A stretch of DNA of 20,585 nucleotides from an uncultured Oscillospiraceae bacterium. Lineage in GTDB: Bacteria; Bacillota; Clostridia; Oscillospirales; Oscillospiraceae. Made by a program: the position numbers and the translations under genes. The stretch is from NCBI GenBank assembly GCA_905234575.1, contig CAJOIG010000005.1, positions 1 to 20,585 on the forward strand, given 5' to 3'. This document shows, in pieces, positions 7,499-14,895 of the stretch; within the stretch, counting starts at the first letter, position 1, and each line of letters starts with the position of its first letter. The notes below the pieces were generated by a model. The model did not search any database. It was not told the DNA's origin and saw nothing but the letters and a program-made list of their open reading frames with translations.

Positions 7499-8194
7499 TC
7501 ATTCAACGGTTTCCGGCTCCTTGACCTCCGGCTCGGGAATCGTCTCAGCCGGCGCTTCGGCTGCGGGCTCCGGTTCAGACACGGGCTCTGGCTCGGGAGC
7601 CACGAAAGCGGGCTCCGGCTCCAGCGTGAGCTCCGGCTCGGGAGCCACGAAAGCAGGCTCCGGCTCCAGCGTGAGCTCCGGCTCGGGAGCCACGAACACA
7701 GGTTCCGGTTCCGGCGCGACGAAAACAGGCGCCGGTTCGGGCTCGGGCTTGGGCGCTTCCGCGATCGGCTCGTGCTCGGCCTCATATTCTCCGCTCAACG
7801 CATTCTTCTCCGCCTTTGCCTTGGCTTTATCGGAGGCGCGGCGCGCCTTGGCCTTTTCCTTGGCGGCGGCCTTGTCGGAAGCAAAAGAGTCTTTGAGGGA
7901 TTGGATCGTCTCCTCCGCCGTCGTCACCGCGGCGTCGGACGCGCTCACATCGGCACAAAGCTCCGCCAGCAGAGGCTCCGGGTCGCCCTCGTGCGCCTCA
8001 AAATAGCTTCGGCCGATCTCGGTGTAGAGCTTCTGGATCTTGCTCTCGTTTTTGCGGATGATCTTCTTCTGCTTGTTGGTTTTGAAGGACTTGCCGATGC
8101 GCTTAAACAGGAACTTGAAGAACCGTCCCACAGCGCAGGCCGCCCGACGGATCGCTCGTCCGATAATCTTGAGAATTCTGATAAAATTCGACAT
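7499..8194 (-). CDS. Hypothetical protein: basic amphipathic N-terminus, helical middle, Pro-Glu-rich repeat tail
   Basis: No known function is recognised. The 231 residues fall into three parts. Residues 1-50 are strongly basic with hydrophobic faces (RFFKFLFKRIGKSFK) and could lie on a membrane or bind nucleic acid; there is no clear signal peptide. Residues 50-130 are helical: KIQKLYTEIGRSYFEAH resembles the helical stem seen in many clostridial zinc-ribbon proteins, but no zinc ribbon follows; the end is a Lys/Ala-rich charged helix. Residues 142-231 are a disordered, very acidic tail of Pro-Glu units including two tandem copies of a 15-residue repeat (EPEPAFVAPEPELTL). The ATG at 8194 has AGGGGGG upstream and a promoter at 8226-8253. 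The tail may be a flexible linker or spacer; this is inference. Confidence 0.8.
   Translation of the reverse strand: MSNFIRILKIIGRAIRRAACAVGRFFKFLFKRIGKSFKTNKQKKIIRKNESKIQKLYTEIGRSYFEAHEGDPEPLLAELCADVSASDAAVTTAEETIQSLKDSFASDKAAAKEKAKARRASDKAKAKAEKNALSGEYEAEHEPIAEAPKPEPEPAPVFVAPEPEPVFVAPEPELTLEPEPAFVAPEPELTLEPEPAFVAPEPEPVSEPEPAAEAPAETIPEPEVKEPETVE
7591..7690 (-). repeat. 45-bp tandem repeat inside the Pro-Glu protein gene
   Basis: Two full 45-bp units (7591-7635 and 7636-7680) differ at a single base, and a third partial unit begins at 7681. Each encodes 15 residues. Flanking Pro-Glu codons continue in a looser pattern up to about 7770. Near-identity at DNA level points to recent duplication and possible length variation between strains. 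Confidence 0.92.
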
Positions 8195-8225
8195 ACCGTT
8201 ATCCCCCCTGTTTACTTATGCATCT

Positions 8226-8253
8226 ATTTTAACACAGAATCCGGCTTTGTCCA
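8226..8253 (-). promoter_or_regulatory. Promoter of the Pro-Glu protein gene
   Basis: TGGACA (8248-8253) and TAAAAT (8226-8231) on the minus strand are 16 bases apart, and TGT directly precedes the -10. It lies in the 79-nt gap after the flavoenzyme gene, 32 nt from the ATG at 8194. Confidence 0.65.
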
Positions 8254-8273
8254 TAACGTTTTTTCAGCTACTC

Positions 8274-10277
8274 TCAGAATTGATGCGTGACCGCATATGC
8301 ATCCCGGGACCCGGTATGCAGGTTCCCGATCTGACGGCAGTCCCCGATCAGATAGAACTCCCCGCCATAATCCGAAAGCGCCAGGGCATCTGCCTGCCGC
8401 GGCCGCATACCGCCGAGGGCCACCACACTGTCGCATTCCAGCCGATGCAGCTTTCCGTCTTCGGTGCGATAGGCGACGAAGCCCTCCCCCACCTCTTCCG
8501 CGGAGGCCCTGGGAACATAGCGGAAGTTTTTCATCGGCGCATAGAATTCCTGCATGATCTCCCGATAGTGGATCGGCGTCGCGTCCAGCGCAAGTCCACT
8601 CTGCCTGGTAAGGACCGTGACATCGTGTCCGTTTTCCGCAAGATACAGTCCCGCTTCCGTGCCGGATTCGGAGCCGCCGATCACGACCACGCGCGGGCCG
8701 AACTCGGACGCATGGCCCAGGGTTTCAAACACGTTCCGGCATCGCTCGGCTCCCTTCACAGGCGGCAGCTTCGGCTCCGCGCCGAGGGCGGCCAGAACGA
8801 TCTCAAAGCCTTCCGCCGCAAGGAGCTCCTTTGTCGCTCTCATCATGAGCCGGACACGGACCGTCGACTTGCCGATCTGACGGATCAGATACTCCCGATA
8901 CCGGACAAGAGGCCATTTGAAGCTGGGCCCGTCCATGAGACGAAGCTGTCCTCCCAGGGCGTCCGACGCCTCAAAAAGAGTGACATCGTGGCCGCGTTCC
9001 GCGGCATACAGAGCCGCCCGCATCCCGGCAGGACCGCCGCCCACAACAGCGACCTTTCTGGGGGAGCCGGCCGGTCTCGTCAGCTTATCCAGCCGGTGCG
9101 CGATCCCGATCTCCGGGTTCACGGTGCAGAAGCTGTTCCAATGCCCGGTCAGACTCGGAACGTGGCACTTATTGCAGCGCACACAGGGCAGGACGTCCTC
9201 GCCGCGCCCCTCACGCGCTTTTTCATAATAGTCCGGGTCCACGAAAAACGCCCGGGCCGCGCCGATGAGGTCCGCCTTTCCCTCGGCCAGGATCGCTTCG
9301 GCGTCATCCAGGTCCTGGAAGCCTCCGATGGGCTCACAGAGGATCCTTGTTCCACTTGCCTTCAAGGCCGCACAGGCGTCCAGCACCGCGTAGGAATGCT
9401 CCCGCGAGTTGTAGCCGGTCGGGTGATTGAGATTCGCGTTGGATGCGCGCAGCTGGAAGATGTCCACCTTACCCTCACAGAGCTTCGCAAGCCGGATGGT
9501 CTCCTCCAGGGTCGTTCCGTCCGGTTCCTCCGGGGTGAGCTGGACCTCGATCGGGAAGCTCCTGCCGCACAGCTCCTTGATCCGGCCGGTCAGCTCCAGC
9601 AGAAAACGCGCGCGGTTTTCAAGGCTTCCGCCGTATTCGTCCGTACGGTGATTCGTAAGGGGTGACAGGAAGCGCGCGAACAGCGTAGCACGATAGGCAA
9701 AATGGAGCGTGACCATGTCAAAGCCGAAGGACTGATAGAGCCGGGCCCTCTGCGCGCAGCTCTCGATGAGATCGCGTATCATCGCATGGCTCATGGCCTT
9801 TCCGGCTTTTCCGCCGCGGGTCATTACGCCGATGTCATAGTCCACCTGACCGTCGCGGAAGTTCGTGGGGTCGATCGGTTTCGAGAGGTCCACCGCCGGC
9901 ACATCGCAGACGTCATACATTGGGTCCGGGGCCGCGAACGGCATGATGGACAGCGAGATATAGGAGCCGTAGTAATGCACCTGATCCGCCAGCTGACAGA
10001 GATAGTTCTCCACGCTGGGATCGCTCAGATCGAACATGGGAAACCGCTTCCCGTCCTCGTTGAAGGACCGACGCTGGTTCGGATTGGTCCAGTCCGCGAA
10101 GGTGACGATGGCGGCGCCGTTGCGGGCCACGCTCGCCATGTGATGGATGACGGGCTCCGCCGGGAACGGCTCCGGTCCCTGCAGAAAATGCGGGAGGGAA
10201 TTGCCGGAGACGAAGCGGCTTTTCAAAACCAGATCTCCTACGCAGATCGGTGACAGGATGTGGGCGTACTTTCTCAT
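8274..10277 (-). CDS. OYE-family FMN/[4Fe-4S]/FAD oxidoreductase (TMADH/BaiCD/dienoyl-CoA reductase-like)
   Basis: The 667-residue protein has the layout of 2,4-dienoyl-CoA reductase, BaiCD/BaiH bile acid reductases and trimethylamine dehydrogenase. Residues 1-360 are an OYE barrel binding FMN, with FLSPLTNHRTDEYGGSLENR at 203-222. Cys365, 368, 371 and 384 (spacing 2, 2, 12) should bind a [4Fe-4S] cluster; that spacing equals the one in trimethylamine dehydrogenase. KVAVVGGGPAGMRAALYAA (408-426) is an FAD-binding site, and RVVVIGGSESGTEAGLYLA (529-547) a second dinucleotide fold. The usual active-site HGAHGYL motif reads HFAYRATL (192-199), so the second His/Asn is Tyr195. It probably reduces an activated double bond or oxidises a small amine or ether; the substrate is unknown. 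AAGGAG precedes the ATG, and it appears to be transcribed alone. Confidence 0.9.
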   Translation of the reverse strand: MRKYAHILSPICVGDLVLKSRFVSGNSLPHFLQGPEPFPAEPVIHHMASVARNGAAIVTFADWTNPNQRRSFNEDGKRFPMFDLSDPSVENYLCQLADQVHYYGSYISLSIMPFAAPDPMYDVCDVPAVDLSKPIDPTNFRDGQVDYDIGVMTRGGKAGKAMSHAMIRDLIESCAQRARLYQSFGFDMVTLHFAYRATLFARFLSPLTNHRTDEYGGSLENRARFLLELTGRIKELCGRSFPIEVQLTPEEPDGTTLEETIRLAKLCEGKVDIFQLRASNANLNHPTGYNSREHSYAVLDACAALKASGTRILCEPIGGFQDLDDAEAILAEGKADLIGAARAFFVDPDYYEKAREGRGEDVLPCVRCNKCHVPSLTGHWNSFCTVNPEIGIAHRLDKLTRPAGSPRKVAVVGGGPAGMRAALYAAERGHDVTLFEASDALGGQLRLMDGPSFKWPLVRYREYLIRQIGKSTVRVRLMMRATKELLAAEGFEIVLAALGAEPKLPPVKGAERCRNVFETLGHASEFGPRVVVIGGSESGTEAGLYLAENGHDVTVLTRQSGLALDATPIHYREIMQEFYAPMKNFRYVPRASAEEVGEGFVAYRTEDGKLHRLECDSVVALGGMRPRQADALALSDYGGEFYLIGDCRQIGNLHTGSRDAYAVTHQF

Positions 10278-10321
10278 GCAATGGGCTCCTTTCGAAATCG
10301 TATCCGTGGTTATGCTTGTAT

Positions 10322-10330
10322 ATTATAACA
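10322..10330 (-). promoter_or_regulatory. Extended -10 promoter element of the flavoenzyme gene
   Basis: The minus strand reads TGT followed by TATAAT (10322-10327), about 45 nt before the ATG at 10277. No good -35 is visible 17 bases upstream (GACGAC), so this would be an extended -10 promoter. It lies in the 119-nt gap after the helicase gene; no clear helicase terminator was seen there. Confidence 0.55.
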
Positions 10331-10396
10331 CAGGCGCATCACAAGTCGTCCCCCAACAGCGCCAACATCCTCCCCGCCTCATCGGCCAAGGAAGCC

Positions 10397-12544
10397 TCAT
10401 TCGAGCCTTGTCAGTTTCACGCGGAAGGAGATCGACCGGGGCGTGGGCATGGTATCGAACTGTACGATATGGGCGTCCTTTCCGTAATCGACGTCCAGCA
10501 CGGTCCCGTCCCCAAGGTATTCGTGACGCACGCGGGTCCCGATCGCAAAGACCGTGTCCTCCCGGTTCTCGGGCAGGTATCTCTCGCTGATCTCGATAAA
10601 CTCCTTCGCCTCGGCGATCAGGCCCTCCCGCGGAGGCTCCGTGTGTTCCAGAAGCTCCGGGTCGATGTCCAGAAGGAACCGGGAGGGATACCGGGGCGAA
10701 CCATCGAGGTTTCGACCCTCCGCTTCGGAAAGAAAAAGCCGCTTTTCCGCTCGCGTCATGGCGACGAAGGCAAGCCGCCGCTCCTCCTCCATGCCGGGAA
10801 GGGTCTTCGTCTTTCGGGACGGAAAAATGCCCTCGTTCATCTCGCAGAGGAACACATACGGAAACTCCAGTCCCTTCGCCGCGTGGACGGTCATGAGCTT
10901 CACCTTGTCCCCTGCCTCCTCCGCATCCGCGTTCGAAAACAGCGCCACATGGGACAGGTAGTGCTCCAGCGTCGCCTCCTCGCCGCAGGTGGTCTCGTAC
11001 TCGTACACAGACTGCTTGAGCTCCGCCAGATTGTCCAGACGTTCCTGGCTGCCCTCGGTGCGGAGCACCTCCTCGTATCCGCTGTCGTTCAGGATCGAGG
11101 ACAGCACCTCGGAGACCGGGCGCTCGGCATAATTCGCGGCGTATGCCTCGATAAGGCCGACAAACCGGGAGGCCTTGGTCCCCTTGAAGATGTCGTCGTC
11201 CAGGGTGCGAAGCAGGGCGTCGTACAGGCTGCATCCGTATTTCGCCGCCGTCTCCTCCAGAAACCGCATGCGCCGCTGACCCATGTTCCGTTTGGGAACG
11301 TTCACCACCCGACGGAAGGAAAGATCGTCCTTGTAGGCGATCATCCGCAGATAGGACAAGGCATCTTTGATCTCCATGCGCCCAAAAAACTGCACGCCGC
11401 TGTAGATCGTATAGGGGATCTTCCGCTTGAGAAAGACCTCCTCCACCGTGCGGGTGACGTAGTGGGCCCGGTACAGCACCGTCAAATCCCAAAAGGGCAC
11501 GCCCTTATCATGGAGCTCCAGAATCCGCAGGGCCATCCACTCCGCTTCCGCCTCCGCGTTCTTCGCATGATGGCACAGAACACTTTCTCCGTCCGGGAGT
11601 CTGGGGATGAGGTCCTTTTGGATGCGCGTGCGGTTTTTCGCGATGAGGGAATTCGCCGCCGCAAGAATCTGGGGCGTGGAGCGATAGTTCTCCATCATTA
11701 TGACCGTCTTCGTCCCGGGAAACTGCTTATCGAAATCCAGCAGATACTTTACATTCGCGCCGCGCCAGGTGTAGATGGTCTGGTCCGGGTCGCCCACGAT
11801 AAAGAGGTTCTTATGATACCCGCACAGGACCTCCATGAGCTCGTACTGCAGCCCGTCGATGTCCTGGAACTCGTCGATCATGATATACTCGAGGCGCTGC
11901 TGCCACTTGAGGCGGATCTCCTCGTTTTCCCGGAAAATGTACAAAGAGAATTTGATAAGGTCGTTGTAATCCAGGCCGAAGCATTTCTTTTCCTGGTATA
12001 AGTACCCGTAAAAAATCACATCGTTCAGGCTCGCCGCCTTCCGATACTTTTCGTGGAGGGTATCCAGGTCCATGGTGATCATGTCGAGATAGTATTCCGG
12101 CTTCTTGAACAGCTTCTGGATTTCGATCATGTCCCGGGCCTTGGAGAAGGTCATGTCCCGCAGGGTCAGGCCGCGCTCCTCATAGATGATCTTCAGCATG
12201 GCGTCGATATCGGAATTGTCCAGCACCAGAAAGCTCTTGGGATACTGCACGGCAAAGCTGTCCTCCTGCAGGACAGACACGCAGAAGCCGTGGAAGGTGT
12301 TGATGTACCCGGTATCGCTGTCCCCGGTGAGATTATGGATGCGCTGGCGCATCTCGTTCGCCGCCTTGTTCGTGAAGGTGACGCACAGGATGTTCCCCGG
12401 CAGGATGCCCAGCTCGTTCACAAGAAAGGCAAAGCGGTGAGTCAGCGCCCGGGTCTTGCCGGAGCCGGCGCCCGCGATGACGCGGACATAGCCCTCGGTA
12501 GTCGTCACCGCCTCCCGCTGGGCGGCGTTCAGTCTGTTGTCCAT
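10397..12544 (-). CDS. UvrD/PcrA-type superfamily 1 DNA helicase
   Basis: This 715-residue protein is a 3'-5' DNA helicase of the UvrD/PcrA/Rep group, used in repair and in clearing replication obstacles. Motifs in order: Q-motif region LNAAQREAV at the N-terminus, Walker A AGAGSGKT (24-31), TFTNKAANEM (56-65), Walker B with DEFQD (224-228), GDPDQTIYTWRGA (251-263), YRSTPQIL, then HAAKGLEFPYVFL and VAMTRAEKRLFLSEAEG in domain 2A. The C-terminus (VRHEYLGDGTVLDVDY to the end) looks like the Tudor-like RNA polymerase-binding domain of PcrA. AGGGAGGG precedes the ATG at 12544. It may be the main PcrA or a paralogue; the window does not show which. It is divergent from the tRNA unit. Confidence 0.93.
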   Translation of the reverse strand: MDNRLNAAQREAVTTTEGYVRVIAGAGSGKTRALTHRFAFLVNELGILPGNILCVTFTNKAANEMRQRIHNLTGDSDTGYINTFHGFCVSVLQEDSFAVQYPKSFLVLDNSDIDAMLKIIYEERGLTLRDMTFSKARDMIEIQKLFKKPEYYLDMITMDLDTLHEKYRKAASLNDVIFYGYLYQEKKCFGLDYNDLIKFSLYIFRENEEIRLKWQQRLEYIMIDEFQDIDGLQYELMEVLCGYHKNLFIVGDPDQTIYTWRGANVKYLLDFDKQFPGTKTVIMMENYRSTPQILAAANSLIAKNRTRIQKDLIPRLPDGESVLCHHAKNAEAEAEWMALRILELHDKGVPFWDLTVLYRAHYVTRTVEEVFLKRKIPYTIYSGVQFFGRMEIKDALSYLRMIAYKDDLSFRRVVNVPKRNMGQRRMRFLEETAAKYGCSLYDALLRTLDDDIFKGTKASRFVGLIEAYAANYAERPVSEVLSSILNDSGYEEVLRTEGSQERLDNLAELKQSVYEYETTCGEEATLEHYLSHVALFSNADAEEAGDKVKLMTVHAAKGLEFPYVFLCEMNEGIFPSRKTKTLPGMEEERRLAFVAMTRAEKRLFLSEAEGRNLDGSPRYPSRFLLDIDPELLEHTEPPREGLIAEAKEFIEISERYLPENREDTVFAIGTRVRHEYLGDGTVLDVDYGKDAHIVQFDTMPTPRSISFRVKLTRLE

Positions 12545-12574
12545 AGGTCCCTCCCTTCACGCCGAACGGCGTTC

Positions 12575-12614
12575 CGCGAACCAGATAGTGATGACCCGGC
12601 CGGCGAGGTTCGCG
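12575..12614. repeat. Inverted repeat in the helicase leader
   Basis: CGCGAACC (12575-12582) and GGTTCGCG (12607-12614) are perfect 8-bp arms around a 24-nt spacer that itself contains CCGGCCGG (12596-12603). It lies in the 5' leader of the helicase gene, between that gene and the divergent tRNA promoter. It may be an mRNA structure or a protein-binding site; no known family is recognised. Confidence 0.5.
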
Positions 12615-12675
12615 CTCCATGCAAAAACAGGTACGTCGGCTGTCCGTCTAATAAGCGAAAAGCGAAAATTAGCTC

Positions 12676-12704
12676 TTGCTTTTTTGAGAACATGGTGCTA
12701 TAAT
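12676..12704 (+). promoter_or_regulatory. tRNA promoter
   Basis: TTGCTT (12676-12681) and TATAAT (12699-12704) are 17 bases apart, with TGC directly before the -10. Transcription should start near 12711, about 5 nt before the mature tRNA-Gly. This is the only plus-strand transcription unit in the window. Confidence 0.8.
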
Positions 12705-12715
12705 CATTTGGCCGC

Positions 12716-12789
12716 GCAGGTGTAGTTCAATGGCAGAACATCAGCTTCCCAAGCTGAATACGAGGGTTCGATTCCCTTCACCTGCTCCA
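12716..12789 (+). tRNA. tRNA-Gly (anticodon CCC), CCA encoded
   Basis: Full cloverleaf: acceptor GCAGGTG/CACCTGC, D stem GTTC/GAAC, anticodon stem TCAGC/GCTGA with loop TTCCCAA, T arm GAGGG-TTCGATT-CCCTT (one G-U pair). Discriminator T, followed by genomic CCA. The anticodon CCC reads GGG. It lies 8 nt before tRNA-Pro in the same unit. Confidence 0.96.
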
Positions 12790-12797
12790 GAGCTTAT

Positions 12798-12873
12798 CGG
12801 GGTGTAGCGCAGTTGGTAGCGCGCCTGGTTCGGGACCAGGAGGCCGGGTGTTCAAGTCACCTCACTCCGACCA
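12798..12873 (+). tRNA. tRNA-Pro (anticodon CGG), CCA encoded
   Basis: Full cloverleaf: acceptor CGGGGTG/CACTCCG with one G-U pair, D arm GCGC/GCGC, anticodon stem CCTGG/CCAGG with loop TTCGGGA, T arm GGGTG-TTCAAGT-CACCT. Discriminator A and genomic CCA. The anticodon CGG reads CCG, a codon favoured in GC-rich genomes. Confidence 0.96.
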
Positions 12874-12879
12874 AATTCA

Positions 12880-12915
12880 GAACAGTCTGTCTTCGGACGG
12901 GCTGTTCTTTTTATT
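12880..12915 (+). terminator. Intrinsic terminator of the tRNA unit, shared with the opposing operon
   Basis: A 12-bp stem (GAACAGTCTGTC with GACGGGCTGTTC, two G-U pairs) is capped by TTCG and followed by CTTTTTATTC. The stop codon of the opposing YolD-like gene begins at 12916, at the end of the T-run, so the hairpin may also end that operon, although its minus-strand T-run is poor (TGAATTTGG). Confidence 0.88.
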
Positions 12916-13335
12916 CTATTGCTCAGCGTTCTCGTTGAGGGCCGCCGCGGCAAAGAGCTCGTCGATGGGGACCTCGGAGCCGTCCGTCAGGCGAATGCGC
13001 CGCTCCACCTCGTCGATACGGCGAACACGGCCGGACACCGTGACATACGCGCCGCCGGCCTTGCGCGCATCCGGCCGGAAATAGGTGAACGCCGCGAGCG
13101 GATGCTCGGACACACAGCTTCCGAGAAGGCGCAGGACCGCGTCCAGCTCCGCCTGGCGCGTCTCGTCCAGCTCGACGCGCTCCTCGGTCCGCCGCCCGGT
13201 TTCATCCAGCACGCCGTCGAAGCCCGTCAGCGCCGCGAAGGGCGCGAACTGCGCCGCCCGGTCCCGGCGGGACATGGGCGGATGCCGCCGGGATACGGGA
13301 TGCGGCAGTCCCAGAAGATCGTCGTATCGGGTCAT
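12916..13335 (-). CDS. YolD-like family protein
   Basis: The 139-residue protein has the YolD-like core: RDRAAQFAPFAALTGFDGVLDET at about residues 24-46, a charged helix, then a C-terminal beta-rich part (YVTVSGRVRRIDEVERRIRLTDG). YolD-like genes are commonly paired with UvrX/UmuC-type polymerases in Firmicutes, as in yolD-uvrX and yqjX-yqjW of Bacillus; the exact biochemical role is not settled. The ATG at 13335 overlaps the stop of the polymerase gene by ATGA, so the two are coupled. It is the last gene of the three-gene operon. Family call from motif and context. Confidence 0.85.
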   Translation of the reverse strand: MTRYDDLLGLPHPVSRRHPPMSRRDRAAQFAPFAALTGFDGVLDETGRRTEERVELDETRQAELDAVLRLLGSCVSEHPLAAFTYFRPDARKAGGAYVTVSGRVRRIDEVERRIRLTDGSEVPIDELFAAAALNENAEQ

Positions 13336-14831
13336 GCTCGATGCCCTCCCACCTGGGCGTTCCTCTCCCGCCCGGTCGCGCCGTCCTGCAGGCTCGTACC
13401 GCGGAAGACGGCATTTTTTCCATACTTCTGCCGAATGGCGAGGACAGCCTCCGAGCGGCGCCGTTCCCGGGAAAGCTCGTCCTCCTCCGCTTCACGCCGG
13501 CGCTTCTCCTCAGCGTAATCCGTGAAGAAATCCAGCTGCTCGAAGCTCTCGACCGTCTCCTTCTCTCCTTCCGGCCGCACGCGGTTCGCCGCGATCGTGA
13601 TCCGGCGCACGAGAAGGTCCCGCTCCGTGATCCGGTCGTACAGCCGCAGCATGGCGTCGGTCAAGAGACGGGCGGACGCCGTGCGCCGGCCGAGATTTTC
13701 CGTACCGTGGGCGTGCTTCGGCACCGCCCGGCCGTAGTGATCGATGGCTACCGCGCCGTGATACGCCGTACGCCGGGCCGGATCGTTCAAATTCTCCACA
13801 TCGTAGCCCACCGTCAGTACGAGCTGGTCCGTCGTGAGACCTTTCTCCAGCAGGTCCATCGCCAGCCCATCCGTCATCTCGCGGACGATGATCCGGGCCT
13901 TGCGGAAGTCGTACGGCTCAGACAACACCTGTCCGACGGAGAGACTGTTCGACGCGGGCCGGTACGCCTTGACGTCCGCGATGGTGCAGATCTCCCGTCC
14001 CCAGGCGTGGTCGATGAGAAGCTCCGCGTTCACACCGAACAGACGGTACAGCAGTTCCTCCCTCTCCAGCGAGCAGCGCGCCACGTCACCCATGGTGTAC
14101 ATCCCGTTCTGCTCGAGTTTCCGGGCATAGCCCCGCCCGACGCGCCAGAAATCCGTCAGCGGCCGGTGGTCCCAGAGTTGCTCCCGGTAGGAGCGCTCGT
14201 CCAGCTCCGCGATCCGCACGCCGTCGGCGTCGGCGGGCATGCGCTTGGCCACGATGTCCATCGCGATCTTGCAGAGGTACATATTCGTACCGATCCCCGC
14301 CGTCGCGGTGATGCCCGTGGTACGCAGCACATCCCGGACGATCTCCATGGCAAAATCGTGGGGGGTGCGTCCGCGAAGGTACTGCGTGGCGTCGATAAAC
14401 ACCTCGTCCACGGAATAGACGTGGATGTCCTCGGGCGCGGCGTAACGGAGATAGATGCCGTAGATCTCAGAGCTTTTGGCCATATACTGCGCCATCTGCG
14501 GACAGGCGACGATATAGTCGAGCGCCAGGCGCGGATCGGCCCGCAGCGCCGTATCGTCCGTGGAGGAACCGCAGAGCGTCCGTCCGGGCGCGGCGGCGCG
14601 GCGGCGTGCGTTCACCTCCCGCACGCGCTCCACGACCTCGAAAAGCCTCGCCCGCCCCGGGATGCCGTACGCCTTCAGCGAGGGCGTCACCGCAAGACAG
14701 ATGGTTTTTTCCGTGCGGCTCAGATCCGCTACAACGAGGTTCGTCGTCAGCGGGTCCAGGCCACGCTCCACGCACTCCACCGAGGCATAGAACGATTTCA
14801 GGTCGATGGCGATATAGATCCGTTCGTCCAT
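13332..14831 (-). CDS. Y-family DNA polymerase, UvrX/UmuC-like
   Basis: This 499-residue protein is a translesion polymerase. The N-terminus IYIAIDLKSFYASVEC carries the first metal-binding Asp10; YSVDEVFID (139-147) holds Asp142-Glu143. TAGIGTNMYLCKIAMDIVAK and FWRVGRGYARKLEQNG are the palm/thumb features of the family. The C-terminal AIRQKYGKNAVFRG and ERNAQVGGHRA are typical of the UvrX-like clade of Clostridia rather than of DinB. The ATG at 14831 is used because AAGGAG lies 7 nt upstream; the open frame runs to 15050 but those residues overlap the repressor gene and are not family-like. It sits 64 nt after the S24 repressor gene and overlaps the YolD-like gene. Confidence 0.94.
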   Translation of the reverse strand: MDERIYIAIDLKSFYASVECVERGLDPLTTNLVVADLSRTEKTICLAVTPSLKAYGIPGRARLFEVVERVREVNARRRAAAPGRTLCGSSTDDTALRADPRLALDYIVACPQMAQYMAKSSEIYGIYLRYAAPEDIHVYSVDEVFIDATQYLRGRTPHDFAMEIVRDVLRTTGITATAGIGTNMYLCKIAMDIVAKRMPADADGVRIAELDERSYREQLWDHRPLTDFWRVGRGYARKLEQNGMYTMGDVARCSLEREELLYRLFGVNAELLIDHAWGREICTIADVKAYRPASNSLSVGQVLSEPYDFRKARIIVREMTDGLAMDLLEKGLTTDQLVLTVGYDVENLNDPARRTAYHGAVAIDHYGRAVPKHAHGTENLGRRTASARLLTDAMLRLYDRITERDLLVRRITIAANRVRPEGEKETVESFEQLDFFTDYAEEKRRREAEEDELSRERRRSEAVLAIRQKYGKNAVFRGTSLQDGATGRERNAQVGGHRA

Positions 14832-14895
14832 AGGTACGCTCCTTTCCTGGCTTCCGCTCCCATTCTCCGCGAAAGGCTGTACCATAATCCGGACG

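Noticed and set aside
7591..7690. Short regular repeats as a CRISPR array
   Set aside because: The repeats are contiguous 45-bp coding units in frame, with no spacers.
12564..12574. GAACGGCGTTC in the helicase leader as a Gram-positive LexA box
   Set aside because: The spacer between GAAC and GTTC is 3 nt, whereas the known box has 4, so it does not fit the consensus.
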